A DNA stretch of 64,000 nt from Vibrio sonorensis (GCF_001854765.1 NZ_LJJE01000071.1:1-64000), one strand, 5' to 3'. Positions 36,525 through 46,674 are shown, counted from the stretch's first letter. Program-made: numbers and translations. The notes: generated by a model from the sequence alone, not told the origin.

Positions 36525-37208
36525 CTATCTAAGCATTTTAGGGGCTTGCGCTCCGTCAATGGGGCGGCTCACTGATACCTTACGACCTTTTTTAAGTCCT
36601 ACTTCGTAATCTTCGGTTAAGTTCTTCATCGCTTCTTTTAGCTGTTGCTTAAAGGTTTCTCTGTCGATGTTTTTAAACTCTTTGTCGATGTAACTGTCGA
36701 TTTTTTTCGCTGATTCTTCGTCTGGTGAAATGATGGGTAGTTTTTCTAGTGCGCCTTCGACCCAACCTGATACAAAGGAGTTTACTCGGCGATTGACTTC
36801 CGTGGTAGAAGTGCCGCTGCCTGCAAAGCCGTTGCGGAATCGGCCAGTCTGTTCGTTCATTTCTCGGTAAATGATGTCAAACGCGAAGGCGGCAAATATG
36901 GCGCGATCCGCTTCACCGATAAATTCGACTCGCTTTAAACCTTTGTGATTTAACAGCACTGCTTCGACACCAAATTTTGTATTGATGCCGCGAATGATAC
37001 GCAGCAGGGTAGAGCTGACGTTGGTTGGTAGTAAATGCGTAGACTGGGTTTTACCCATTTTGATAAATTCGATGTCGTCTTTGTCTAAGCCGTACTTCAG
37101 CATCAACCTATGCGCCATCTTAATCGCATTGGCAGCTTCGTTAACGTTTGCTGAGTTGCCTAGCTCTAAACACTTAGCAATTTTCTTTAAGGCTTTTTGC
37201 TTATCCAT
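36525..37208 (-). CDS. DUF2786 domain protein
   Basis: A 227-aa cytoplasmic protein. The N-terminal KALKKIAKCLELGNSANVNEAANAIKMAHRLMLKYGL segment is the helical DUF2786 motif, and the remaining part (about 60-160) is the usual metalloprotease-like partner region of that family, although no HExxH is present. The C-terminus is Lys-rich. DUF2786 proteins are often found on phages and plasmids, but nothing here looks mobile. Function unknown. Confidence 0.75.
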   Translation of the reverse strand: MDKQKALKKIAKCLELGNSANVNEAANAIKMAHRLMLKYGLDKDDIEFIKMGKTQSTHLLPTNVSSTLLRIIRGINTKFGVEAVLLNHKGLKRVEFIGEADRAIFAAFAFDIIYREMNEQTGRFRNGFAGSGTSTTEVNRRVNSFVSGWVEGALEKLPIISPDEESAKKIDSYIDKEFKNIDRETFKQQLKEAMKNLTEDYEVGLKKGRKVSVSRPIDGAQAPKMLR

Positions 37209-37330
37209 CGAAAGGGTTAAACCGACTATTTTTAGAAAGTCGACTAGTTTAACGTTTTTGAAACCATTTTTGAATATGTGGGAAGCGATAGGGCGCTAAC
37301 TATCCATATTTAGTAGCACAAAAATCCCGC

Positions 37331-38109
37331 TCAAGAGTTCCTGACGTTGGTTTCAAAGCGATTTTCAGCGTTAACCGGCTTTTTTAAGATAAACATCTGA
37401 TAGCTAAACTCTCCTAGATATTGACGGTATATGGATATCTCTTTTTCAATATCACGCAGTGCTTGAGAGTCTTGCATAGATAGCTCTAACTCTTTTAGTC
37501 GTATTTCCAGCGGTTGGTAGTAGTTGTGCCAGCTTTTGTCGCTAATGGTAAAGTGTGTTAGCACCTCATAGCCCGCTTGTTTAATTTGATCTAAACGTCG
37601 TCCGACGGTTTGAATGTCTGGGTACTCAGCTGTCCAAAATGATTTCACTTCTCGGTTGGGTGATTGGGTTAGCCAAACCGCATCACTTATCATTAATATG
37701 CCGTTGTCTTGTAATAGTGGTTTCCATTCTTTCAATGCGTTAGTGACGCCCATGATATAGGCACAACCTTCTGCCCAGATAAGGTCAAAGCTTTGTTTAT
37801 TAAAGGGCAGCTCTGTCATGCTGGCACATATGGGCTTCAATCGATGAGAAAACCCAAGGGCACTTATGTTTTCTCGAAGCTTGTCTAATGCGGTAGGTTC
37901 CGTATCGACTGCGGTGATGGAAGCGTGGTATTTTGGAGCAGTACTGCGGTTGACAGTCCTTTACCACAGCCTATTTCTAAAATGTTTTTGGGACTGTAAG
38001 GTAGTTTGCTTAGTGCATCTTTTGTTTGCTCTTCACTGCCGGGTCCCCAGCGTTCCAAGGTTTCGAAGACTCGCATAAAGTCATTCATGTAGCTTTGCTG
38101 CTCATTCAT
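37331..38109 (-). pseudogene. SAM-dependent methyltransferase, frameshifted
   Basis: A class I methyltransferase of about 258 aa. The SAM loop NILEIGCGKGLSTAVLL is near residue 45. One base is missing near 37923, after which the protein continues in another frame as SITAVDTEPTALDKLRENIS and then through the MTELPFNKQSFDLIWAEGCAYIMG core to the stop at 37331. Substrate unknown. Restoring one base gives a full, normal domain, so this is likely an error in the sequence. Confidence 0.8.
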
Positions 38110-38226
38110 ATCGTTCGTTAACCATTGCTGTCTTGGCGCTTGTTTTCAAAAAGATCCGCCAGTAGTAGAGAGTGCATCTTTGGGCATGAGATTAAGGATA
38201 CACTCTCCATTGGTATTAAACGACGG

Positions 38227-38586
38227 TTAAGAGTCACTTTGGGCTTTTTCGATCATCTCAGCTTTTGTCTCTTCCATATCTTCCTGCATTTTTTCAGCTT
38301 CTTCGCTTTCCATCATTTCAGAGCGTTGCTTATCTCCTTTCATTTTTTTGTCTTTCATCAGTTCTCTTTGCTGCTTGGCGGCGTCTTTTTTGTCCTGTTT
38401 TTTGTCCTTCCATTGTTGTTTATTCTGTTTTTTTTGCTCTTTGAGAGCATCTTTGCACTCTTTGTCGTTTTGCTCACAGTTAACGCCTAGCATCAGGCCT
38501 TTTTCCATGCCCTTCTCTGATGCTTGAGGGGCCGCATTTGCCCCAAAAGCCATCGTTAATATAAAAACTAGTAAAGTGATGCGCAT
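38227..38586 (-). CDS. Small exported charged coiled-coil protein
   Basis: A 119-aa protein with a clear signal peptide (MRITLLVFILTMAFGANAA, cleavage near residue 19). The rest is almost entirely charged: a Lys/Gln-rich helix (KKQNKQQWKDKKQDKKDAAKQ) followed by an acidic one (ESEEAEKMQEDMEETKAE). Two cysteines near residue 37 and 43 could form a disulfide. It is probably periplasmic. I do not recognise a family. Confidence 0.7.
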   Translation of the reverse strand: MRITLLVFILTMAFGANAAPQASEKGMEKGLMLGVNCEQNDKECKDALKEQKKQNKQQWKDKKQDKKDAAKQQRELMKDKKMKGDKQRSEMMESEEAEKMQEDMEETKAEMIEKAQSDS

Positions 38587-38656
38587 TCCATACTCCTTTT
38601 TGTACTCGTCTATTTGATCAGTAACTTCTTTAAGACTAATACAGAGTTTGGGAATA

Positions 38657-39180
38657 TCACCTTTTTGCTAGTTTGCTGACACTAGGAAGGTTTTGGTACT
38701 GGTTATCCCAACTGAGTCCATAGCCAATCAACATGTCGTCGTTCGCCATTTCATAAGCAAAGATCTGATCGAATGGGATCTCTACTCGTGATGGTTTTAC
38801 AAATAAGGTGGCAATTGAGACAGACAGTACATCTTGGTATTGGCAAAGTACTGAGCTACGCGCTTCATGGTTCCACCCGTTTCTATGGCATCGTCGACTA
38901 GAACTAAATGTTTACCAGTCAGTTCAATATCATTTTGGTAAATGATCGGAGAGTGGTTTTGAGATGAACCTGGGGTGTGATGGCATGCAACGTGGTCGAT
39001 ACTAAAATGGAAAGGGAGCTTGCGCAGTAAGTCGGCGGCAAAGAAAATTCCGCCGGGTACCACGACAATAAAAACAACCTCTTCGCCTAGGTATTTGTGG
39101 GTAATTCTTTCGGCAACTAAGTTGACGCCCTCTTCAATCTGATCTTGTGTTAAAACGATTTCACCAATCATATCTGTCAT
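38657..39180 (-). pseudogene. Hypoxanthine-type phosphoribosyltransferase, frameshifted
   Basis: A type I phosphoribosyltransferase of about 174 aa. The PRPP-binding motif is HLVLVDDAIETGGTMKR, where the usual acidic pair is present. One base is missing near 38834 (AAA to AA on the coding strand); restoring it continues DVLSVSIATLFVKPSRVEIPF and ends LPSVSKLAKR at 38657, with the purine-binding hydrophobic C-terminal part typical of Hpt. It differs from the main Vibrio Hpt as I remember it, so a paralogue with some other base specificity is possible. Confidence 0.78.
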
Positions 39181-39534
39181 GTTCGCCTCCTATTAATTGT
39201 CTTTATAGTAAGTACCCCTGTAACAAATAAAAGAGTAAGAAATGACCAGAGCTGTTCCTCTTTTCTTGCGATTTTTCATGACTTCGACAAGCGAGGGAAC
39301 TGAATAATCTGATCTCATTTATCCCCGTGGTAAAACGACTTTGGTGTGCGCTGTTTGGTGAGAAATCAGTAGACAAGGGTTAAGCAAGCTAGAGTTGGAA
39401 TAACTGTTATGTTATAACGTTGCGTAATTTTTTGGGTTGATAATATGTAATCGAATGATTGCAGAACAAGCTGCTACGAGTTTTTAAGATGCTAGCGAAT
39501 CGCTCCCACCGTACTTTATTGGAGAAGAATAAAT
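39181..39534 (+). promoter_or_regulatory. Promoter region of the DUF1826 gene with Zur-like box
   Basis: No gene in these 354 bp. The 19 bases at 39403-39421 (ACTGTTATGTTATAACGTT) match the gammaproteobacterial Zur consensus AATGTTATAATATAACATT at 15 of 19 positions. They lie 114 bp before the ATG, with TGATAATAT following at about 39437 as a possible -10. Confidence 0.6.
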
Positions 39535-40212
39535 ATGAATGCAATTACAGAGGTAAGTGAGAGCCTTAGTGCAGAGAGTTCTCTGCTTCCGATGGATCAT
39601 TCCCAACCAGAGTCGTTGACCGATATTTATCATCCAAATTGCAATATCGCCTTGTGGCAAAGGCCACTGATGGCAGAGCTTGAAATCTCTGCGAAGTATA
39701 TTGCTAATGAATTTCCTTCTCTTCAATTGTCTGAAGCCGTTACGCCCTCGGATGCGGAGTCGGTTCTTAACGACAAATTTGGTCAAGACGAAAAAGCAAA
39801 ACCCGTTAGTCGTGATATTGCGGTATTAGTGGACATGTTTTGCTGTTTGTTTGACGCCAAGCGAGCGGGGTTACGTCTTACTGTTTTGGAGAAAGCGATG
39901 TGCCCGAAGTTTCACGTGGATCGAGTGCCGGTGCGTCTGGTCACAACGTATTGTGGAGCGGCGACGGAGTGGCTGGCTAATGCTGGCTTAGACCGCAGCA
40001 AACTTGGCGCGGGAGGCATAGGAAAATCAGATGAAGAGTCAGGCTTAATGCAAAGTGTTGATGACATTCACAAGCTTTCTGTAGGTGATGTCGCCTTATT
40101 AAAGGGAGAGCTCTGGGAAGGCAATGAGGGGACGGGGCTTGTTCACCGTTCGCCAAATCCAAAAGACTCACCTGCTCGTTTACTTTTAACTCTTGATTTG
40201 ATTGACAATTGA
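39535..40212 (+). CDS. DUF1826 domain protein, probably zinc-starvation induced
   Basis: A 225-aa soluble protein of the DUF1826 family as far as I can judge: the block around NCNIALWQRPLMAELE, and HVDRVPVRLVTTYCGAATEW, with the final RSPNPKDSPARLLLTLDLID. The CPKFHVDRVP stretch has His/Cys that could coordinate metal. In other bacteria DUF1826 genes are reported near COG0523 GTPases under zinc control, and a Zur-like box precedes this one. No GTPase gene adjoins it here. Molecular role unknown. Confidence 0.72.
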   Translation: MNAITEVSESLSAESSLLPMDHSQPESLTDIYHPNCNIALWQRPLMAELEISAKYIANEFPSLQLSEAVTPSDAESVLNDKFGQDEKAKPVSRDIAVLVDMFCCLFDAKRAGLRLTVLEKAMCPKFHVDRVPVRLVTTYCGAATEWLANAGLDRSKLGAGGIGKSDEESGLMQSVDDIHKLSVGDVALLKGELWEGNEGTGLVHRSPNPKDSPARLLLTLDLIDN

Positions 40213-40249
40213 TGGCGATTTGACGGCTGAAAAACTCGGGTTTACCAAA

Positions 40250-40284
40250 AAGGCTTCCGATATCTATTGGAAGTCTTGTTTTTT
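40250..40284 (+). terminator. Terminator of the DUF1826 gene
   Basis: AAGGCTTCC pairs with GGAAGTCTT (9 bp including one G-U), followed by GTTTTTT. Confidence 0.8.
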
Positions 40285-40398
40285 ATATCAGTATCAATTA
40301 ATTACTAGACAGAATGTGGTTTAATTTTTCTTTTTTCATCTAACATTGCTTACTTCTTTCCAAGTGGACTTTTGATGATCTGTTCTAAAGGTGAAACC

Positions 40399-41108
40399 AT
40401 GAACTCTGGATACAACACTCAGATTTCCAAACATTATGCGGCGTATCGACCACCTATTCATCAGAGGTTGTTAGGACAAATTTTGTCTGGTCGGCCTAAC
40501 TTCAAGCTAGGTGTGGATATTGGCTGCGGTACTGGGGTATCTTCCTATGCATTGGAAGCTCATTGCATGCGAGTTGTGGGTCTTGAACCCAGTGATGATA
40601 TGTTAGCTCAGACTAGGGAAACGGCAAAAACTCAGTTTGTGCAAGGGGCGGGTGAAAATTTGCCATTTGAAGATAACACTGTTGATATTGTCACTTTTGC
40701 TGGCTCTCTTTTTTACGCCAAGTCTTTATCTTTGGTTACTGAAATCGTAAGAACCTGTCATCAGCAAACTCTGATAGTGGTTTACGATTTTGAAGTTCAG
40801 CTTGCTGAGTGGATGAAGTTGTTGGGCATTGAGATGGCGTCGAGCTCTTCAAACTACGACCACGCGTGTAATTTTTCAGGATACCCTCAGTTTTTGGAAA
40901 GAGAGTGCCATGAGGGTTCGATACATTTGTCGGTGACCCCTAAACAGATGGCCCACGTTTTGTTCTCTTCACAAAGGCGTTATCAAGCCTACAGAATAAA
41001 TATGGCAATGAGGCCTTTGATAAGGTTTTAGCGCTTCTTAAAACTAAGGGAGAAGGCTTAACCATGTCGGTAAAATCTTATTATTCGACTTATGTGTTGG
41101 CACCATAA
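40399..41108 (+). pseudogene. SAM-dependent methyltransferase, frameshifted near the C-terminus
   Basis: A class I methyltransferase of about 236 aa, SAM loop GVDIGCGTGVSSYALEAH near residue 38 and the acidic VVGLEPSDDM at the end of strand 2. The open frame stops at 41031, but a base appears to be missing near 40992 (CTACAG instead of CTACCAG). The restored frame gives NKYGNEAFDKVLALLK and ends YYSTYVLAP at 41108. I start at 40399 because AAAGGTG precedes it; a further ATG 27 bp upstream gives MMICSKGET, less likely. Substrate unknown. Confidence 0.72.
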
Positions 41109-41257
41109 CCATTACTGCTAAGGGCAGGAATATAACCGTATAGATTGAATCGGTTAGGTAAGCAACAAAATTGTATACTTGGTTTAAGGATTTACTCGCC
41201 ATCGGTCGATGGAGTGTTTACCATAGGCAAAAATTTTGATTTAAGAAGCGATGCGTT

Positions 41258-41596
41258 ATGTCCCTTGCACCTTGCCCCCAATGCCAGTCTGAATATGTTT
41301 ACCAAGATCAAAATTTGTTGATCTGCCCGGAGTGCTCCTTTGAATGGGACCCGGTTGAAGCGAAGCAACAAGCTGAAGCAGCGGCTATTAAAGACGTAAA
41401 CGGCACTCCACTGTCGGAAGGCGATAAAGTTACCTTGGTCAAAGACTTAAAAGTCAAAGGAAGTTCTCAGGTTTTAAAAATTGGAACCAAAGCTCTAATT
41501 AGACGCATTGTTGAGGGCAAAGACCATCAGCTAGACTGCAAGCTTGATGGTGCCGGTGAAATGATGGTTACTGCTAAGTTTGTCAAAAAAGCGTAG
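41258..41596 (+). CDS. PhnA/YjdM family zinc-ribbon protein
   Basis: A 112-aa protein. The N-terminal zinc ribbon has two CxxC pairs (CPQC near 7 and CPEC near 26), followed by the conserved PhnA C-terminal domain (about 50-112: DVNGTPLSEGDKVTLVKDLKVKGSS). Known as YjdM or 'alkylphosphonate utilization protein PhnA', but a role in phosphonate use is not established. Single gene with its own terminator. Confidence 0.92.
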   Translation: MSLAPCPQCQSEYVYQDQNLLICPECSFEWDPVEAKQQAEAAAIKDVNGTPLSEGDKVTLVKDLKVKGSSQVLKIGTKALIRRIVEGKDHQLDCKLDGAGEMMVTAKFVKKA

Positions 41597-41617
41597 TCAT
41601 CAAATGAAGTATTGAGC

Positions 41618-41643
41618 AAAACCGCCCCAGTGGCGGTTTTTTT
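41618..41643 (+). terminator. Terminator of the phnA-like gene
   Basis: AAAACCGCC/GGCGGTTTT stem, then TTTT. Confidence 0.88.
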
Positions 41644-41762
41644 GTATTGTTTATTAACAAAATTACACACAATTTAGTTTTAAAATTCAGGCGAATAGCG
41701 AGTAACTTCGTTATAGTGTTTGCTCTGCTCCTCTAGTTTCTTGAATCTTTTAAGGAGTAAAA

Positions 41763-42140
41763 ATGAACAATAAGCAAGTATGGATCGAATCGGGTGCTAT
41801 CCATTCAAAAAAGAGCCCAACGCCTTTAAGCTTAAGCAAAATTGAAGGCATTTACGTCAAGGAGTATGACCAGAAGAGTAAACTCAAGCGCGCTAGCCTG
41901 ATCGCTCTCGCTTTTAGCTTTGTGTTTGCGTTGGTTCACCCGCTTGTCGGACTGGCGGTATTTGTTACCTTAATGGGGTTGAGTTTTTTCTTTACCAAAA
42001 GGTATGAACTGAGAGTGTCGGTCTTTAACAACCAAGAGGTTGGCAGTGTGGAGTCTGGTCTCTGCTCTTCTAATGACCGAACGGAGTTCGACGTTATCAT
42101 TAAAAAGTTCGATCAGTACAAAAACGATATGGCAATGTAG
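41763..42140 (+). CDS. Small membrane protein of unknown function (125 aa)
   Basis: A 125-aa protein with a short soluble N-terminus, a hydrophobic hairpin at about 44-80 (two helices near the YPLVGLAVF break), and a soluble C-terminal part. The layout recalls small DUF6232-like proteins, but I cannot assign it. The AAGGAG ribosome site is 6 bp from the ATG. Confidence 0.6.
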   Translation: MNNKQVWIESGAIHSKKSPTPLSLSKIEGIYVKEYDQKSKLKRASLIALAFSFVFALVHPLVGLAVFVTLMGLSFFFTKRYELRVSVFNNQEVGSVESGLCSSNDRTEFDVIIKKFDQYKNDMAM

Positions 42141-42153
42141 TTTATGAACCTGT

Positions 42154-42187
42154 AAAAAAGAAAACCCCGAACCAATAGGTATCGGGG
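42154..42187 (-). terminator. Terminator of the DUF3334 gene
   Basis: On the minus strand CCCCGA-ACC/GGT-TCGGGG (with one bulged base) is followed by TTTTCTTTTTT. Confidence 0.8.
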
Positions 42188-42208
42188 ATGCGTTTTTTTG
42201 TGGTGAGA

Positions 42209-42901
42209 TTAAATGCCTAGTTCATCCAAGAGATCGTCAGCAGCACCGCCAGTAGATTGCTGGGGTTGGCTACTTTGCATTCCTTGTTGCGCTTGCTCTA
42301 GGATGTCATCTGGATTTTCATCTTCGTGAATTTCAAACTCCTCAAGCTGAATAAATTCTGTTTTATCCATTGCAAGCTCAAGATAGAATATGTTGTTGTT
42401 ATCTGTTGAAAACGTCACTCGACGAGCTTGAGGGCGATCCAGATTGGTATCGACTGACAGGTTTACTTGCTTGTTAAGCGATAACATCTTAGGTTGGTTT
42501 TGAGTAATGTTGGTTTGCAGTTCTTTGCGGACCTTATTGGTAAAGTCACCCACCAACTGGTTCATTAGCTCACCTAAAACGTCTCCAACTTCATCGGAAG
42601 TGTGCAATACCGCGAGCTCTTCTTCTGGCATTCCCATATTGCGCATATAATTGGTATAGACTTCTAGCGCTGCTTTTGAAGTGAAGTTGATCACTACCAG
42701 TCCGGAAAAGCCTCCATCAAATAATACAAAGCAACCAAAGTCTGGCTTTAAACTGGTTTTGGTGATTTTTTGCACCATAGCCGAATAGGAGATGTTCGAG
42801 TTGGTTGCAGATGACAACACGGTCGAAACGGACTGACATAGCTTCAGTAGAATGTCTTCGGTGGTGACGGTTTTGTTTTTCTTCATTGTTAATTCACTCA
42901 T
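42209..42901 (-). CDS. DUF3334 family protein, CheX/FliN-like region
   Basis: A 230-aa cytoplasmic protein of the DUF3334 family common in Vibrio. The middle (about 30-170) has a CheC/CheX-like layout with a conserved EVGDVLGELMNQLVGDFTNKV helix, which resembles the phosphatase helix E-x2-N of CheX-type proteins. The C-terminus is a Gln-rich linker ending in a hydrophobic ADDLLDELGI tail that could bind a partner. A chemotaxis link is inference. Confidence 0.7.
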   Translation of the reverse strand: MSELTMKKNKTVTTEDILLKLCQSVSTVLSSATNSNISYSAMVQKITKTSLKPDFGCFVLFDGGFSGLVVINFTSKAALEVYTNYMRNMGMPEEELAVLHTSDEVGDVLGELMNQLVGDFTNKVRKELQTNITQNQPKMLSLNKQVNLSVDTNLDRPQARRVTFSTDNNNIFYLELAMDKTEFIQLEEFEIHEDENPDDILEQAQQGMQSSQPQQSTGGAADDLLDELGI

Positions 42902-43082
42902 AAAAGCACTTAAGGTATTTTTAGATAATACGCATTAAGTGTGGATAAGAAATGCAGTTTGTTCCATTCTGGCATTGAGAATCTGTTTTGATCACTCTTT
43001 TAAATGTTGTAAAGTGACGAAACTCAAAAGTTTTATAATAACCCACGGCTGAAGGAATCAGCGAAGTAGGGGCAGGAAGCAA

Positions 43083-46000
43083 ATGTTACCAAGATTATCT
43101 TCTCAATCTGATGTCGACCCAATTGTTCTAAAGTTTGTTGCTGATTTGCAACACTCAGGATTTGAAGGTGACATCGAAACACAATACTCAAGTCGCCTTG
43201 CCGTTGCGACCGACAACAGTGTATATCAGCAATTACCCCAAGCAGTGCTTTTACCAAAAACGACAGAGGATGTTGTTTTAATCGGTCAACTAAGTGCTAA
43301 GCCCGTGTATGAAAGTGTCACTTTTTCACCCCGCGGCGGCGGCACGGGAACCAATGGTCAGGCTTTGACTAAAGGTGTGGTTGTGGATTTGTCTCGCCAT
43401 ATGAACAAGGTGCTGGAGATCAACGAAAAAGAGGGCTGGGTCCGAGTTCAAACGGGTGTGGTTAAAGATCAGCTCAATGACGCGGTTCGCCCGTATGGCT
43501 TTTTCTTTTCCCCCGACCTTTCGACGAGTAACCGAGCGACCTTAGGTGGCATGATTAACACCGACGCTTCTGGTCAAGGTTCGTTGAAGTACGGCAAGAC
43601 TTCTGATCATGTTCTATCTTTACAAGCGGTTTTCGCTGATGGTTCGTTGATCGAATCTGATATGTCGAGAGGTGAACCTCAAGACGGCAGTTACGCCTAT
43701 CAAGCCTTGAAAGTGACGGAAGCGGTTTGTAGGGATAAACGAGAGCAAATTGAAGCGAAATTCCCCCCACTTAACCGCTTTTTAACCGGCTATGATCTAA
43801 AAAATGCGCTCAGCGATTCGGGTGAGTTCGATCTGACCAGAGTGTTGTGTGGTGCTGAGGGGTCATTAGCATTTATTACTGAAGCTAAGCTGAACTTAAC
43901 GCCGATCCCTAAGGCGCGGACTTTGGTTAATGTAAAATACAACAGCTTTGACTCAGCGCTGCGTAATGCTCCTTTTATGGTAGAGGCCAATGCGCTCTCT
44001 GTAGAAACCATTGATTCCAAGGTACTGAACTTGGCCAAACAAGATATTGTGTGGCACACGGTGAGTGATTTGCTAACCGATGTACCGGGTAAAGAAATGC
44101 TCGGCATCAATATGGTTGAGTACGCTGGACAGAACGAGATCGAAGTTGCTGACCAAGTGGACGCTTTGTGCAAACAGCTGGATAAGATGATTGCCAATGA
44201 AGAGGGTGGCTTATCGGTTATCAAGTCTGCTCAGATCTTGCCAGCATTGGTCGAATCTACAATATGCGCAAAAAAGCCGTTGGCTTGTTAGGCGCGGCAA
44301 AAGGAAGAGCGAAACCGGTCGCTTTTGCAGAAGACACCTGCGTTCCTCCAGAAAATCTGGCGGACTTTATTGCTGAGTTTCGCACCCTGCTCGATGGTAA
44401 AGCATTAAATTACGGGATGTTTGGTCACGTAGATGCTGGCGTTTTACACGTTCGTCCCGCGCTTGACCTTTGTGATCCCAAACAAGAAGCGTTGATGCAC
44501 CAAGTCTCCGACGAAGTGGTTAAGCTGGTGGCCAAATATGGTGGCCTGATGTGGGGAGAGCACGGTAAGGGCTTCCGTTCTGAATATGGACCAGAATTTT
44601 TTGGTGACGAGCTGTTTAATGAGTTAAGGCGAGTTAAAGCGGCATTCGACCCTCTGAACAAGATGAATCCGGGTAAGATCTGTACTCCTTTGGACAGTCA
44701 AGCTGAGCTTGTGAAGGTCAGTGATACTAAACGCGGTTTTTACGATCGCCAAATTGACGTAAAGGTTAGAGATAGCTTTAAGCAGGCGATGGAGTGTAAC
44801 GGTAACGGGTTATGCTTTAATTACGATACCAGCTCGCCAATGTGTCCTTCCATGAAAGTGACGGCGGATAGAAGACTCTCTCCAAAGGGTAGAGCGGGTT
44901 TAGTTCGCGAGTGGTTGCGACAGCTTACAGAGCAGGGTATCGATATATTAGATTTGGAATCAAATACCTATCAGCAGGGTGCTACGGTTCAAACCTTGTT
45001 AAACCGAGTGCGAAACTCGATTAACAAAAGCAAAGAATACGATTTTTCTCATGAAGTTTACGAAGCGATGAACGGCTGTTTGGCCTGTAAAGCTTGTGCT
45101 AGTCAGTGTCCTATTAAGGTCGATGTGCCAAGTTTTAGAGCGCGTTTTCTCAACTTGTATTACTCGCGTTATCAGCGTCCAGTTAAAGATTATTTGGTTG
45201 CCAACATCGAGGTGATGCTGCCGCTAATGGCTACGGCGCCAAAAGTGGTCAATGCGGCCCTTAATCAGGACTGGATTCAAAAGTTAACCGCGTCGACGGT
45301 AGGGTATGTAGACGCTCCTTTGATGTCTGTACCTAGCTTAAATCGCGTTTATCACATCTTCCGATGTTTAATATGCAAAAGTTGGCTCTTCTTTCTGAAG
45401 AGGAGAAAAAGCGTCATGTACTTATTGTGCAAGATCCTTTCACGAGCTACTACGATGCTCAAGTCGTCGAAGACTTTGCGGAACTTGCGCACAAACTTGG
45501 ACTGCAACCTATACTGTTGCCATTTAAGCCAAACGGCAAGGCTCAACATATTAAGGGCTTCTTAAAACGCTTTGCTAGAAATGCCAGTAATACGGCTATG
45601 TTCCTTGAGCAAGTGTCTGATTTGGGGATATCTATGGTCGGTGTCGACCCTGCACTAGTGCTTTGCTATCGAGATGAGTACACCGAGATCCTTGGTGACA
45701 AGCGAGGTGACTTTGAAGTTCTTACAGCTCATGAATGGCTAACCCCCCGATTAGAGCAGTTTGCAAAAGCAGAAAGCAAAGAGGAGCAAAGCTGGTACCT
45801 TTTAGCTCACTGTACCGAAAAAACCAAACTGCCGAATGCCGAAAAGGAGTGGGGAGCGATATTCGAACATTTTGGCGCTAGACTTGAAACAGTGCCAGTG
45901 GGTTGCTGTGGTATGGCTGGTACGTTTGGTCACGAAGTCGATAAGCTTCAAATGTCGAAAGACATCTACGCGTTAAGCTGGAAGCCAAATCTCGACAACC

Positions 46001-46110
46001 TGCCTCATGAGCGCTGCTTAATCACTGGTTACTCTTGCCGAAGTCAAGTTAAGCGTTTTGAAGGAAGCAAGATTAAGCACCCAGTTCAAGCACTGGCTCA
46101 GATCCTTTAA
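43083..46110 (+). pseudogene. ydiJ: YdiJ-like FAD-linked oxidoreductase with 4Fe-4S and CCG domains, two frameshifts
   Basis: A large D-2-hydroxyacid dehydrogenase-type enzyme (about 1010 aa) in three frames. An FAD-binding domain (about 45-280) includes SPRGGGTGTNGQALTKG; an FAD-oxidase C-terminal domain, ferredoxin domain CLACKACASQCPIKVDVP and a C-terminal CCG domain (VGCCGMAG) follow. One base is missing near 44254 (GAAATC to GAATC, restoring VEIYNMRKKAVG) and another near 45362 before MFNMQKLALL. YdiJ of E. coli oxidises D-2-hydroxyglutarate. Everything else is conserved, so these look like sequence errors. Confidence 0.87.
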
Positions 46111-46147
46111 GCTATTTGCTTAAAGCGAATAAGTTGGAGATAAAACG

Positions 46148-46609
46148 ATGAAAGCACTAGAGCTAAAAATTCCGCCAGTCGTCGTTTTTATTGTTTGTGT
46201 GGTACTTATTCATCAAATAAGCGATGAATGGTTAGGTATGCACGTTTCTCTACCTTTTGCTGGCGCGGTTTTTTTTGCCTGCTTTGTGATTTCTGGTTTT
46301 GTTGGGTTGGCGGGTGTTTACGAGTTTAGAAAGCAGCAAACGACGGTTAATCCAATAAAAGTCGAAACTGCGGCCAAAGTGGTGGACAGTGGAATCTTTG
46401 CTAGGACCAGAAATCCTATGTACTTGGGCCTGGCACTTCTTTTATTGGGTTTTGCCTATTGGCAACAGAACATCATCGCCTTAACGGTTCCGATCCTTTT
46501 TGTCTTCTACATGAATCGCTTTCAAATCGAGCCAGAAGAAAGAGCATTGACCCAACTTTTTGGCGATGACTATTTAGACTATCAAAACCGAGTGAGGCGC
46601 TGGATTTAA
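46148..46609 (+). CDS. Isoprenylcysteine carboxyl methyltransferase (ICMT)-like membrane methyltransferase
   Basis: A 153-aa membrane protein with four hydrophobic segments (about 9-27, 36-58, 91-108, 110-125). The C-terminal motif GIFARTRNPMYLGLALLLLGFA followed by EPEERALTQLFGDDYLDYQNRVRRWI is the SAM-binding signature of the ICMT/phospholipid methyltransferase family. The actual substrate is unknown in bacteria. It lies 37 bp after the YdiJ-like gene, so cotranscription is possible. Confidence 0.88.
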   Translation: MKALELKIPPVVVFIVCVVLIHQISDEWLGMHVSLPFAGAVFFACFVISGFVGLAGVYEFRKQQTTVNPIKVETAAKVVDSGIFARTRNPMYLGLALLLLGFAYWQQNIIALTVPILFVFYMNRFQIEPEERALTQLFGDDYLDYQNRVRRWI

Positions 46610-46630
46610 CCAGTTTGTTATCTCTCAAAG

Positions 46631-46667
46631 AAACCACCTAGCCCTTACCGGTATTAGGTGGTTTTTT
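46631..46667 (+). terminator. Terminator of the ICMT-like gene
   Basis: AAACCACCTA/TAGGTGGTTT stem followed by TTTTG, ending the unit before the protease cluster. Confidence 0.85.
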
Positions 46668-46674
46668 GTTGGAT

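Noticed and set aside
44254..45362. Programmed frameshifting in the YdiJ-like gene
   Set aside because: No slippery heptamer or downstream pseudoknot is evident, and similar single-base losses occur in unrelated genes, so errors explain it better.
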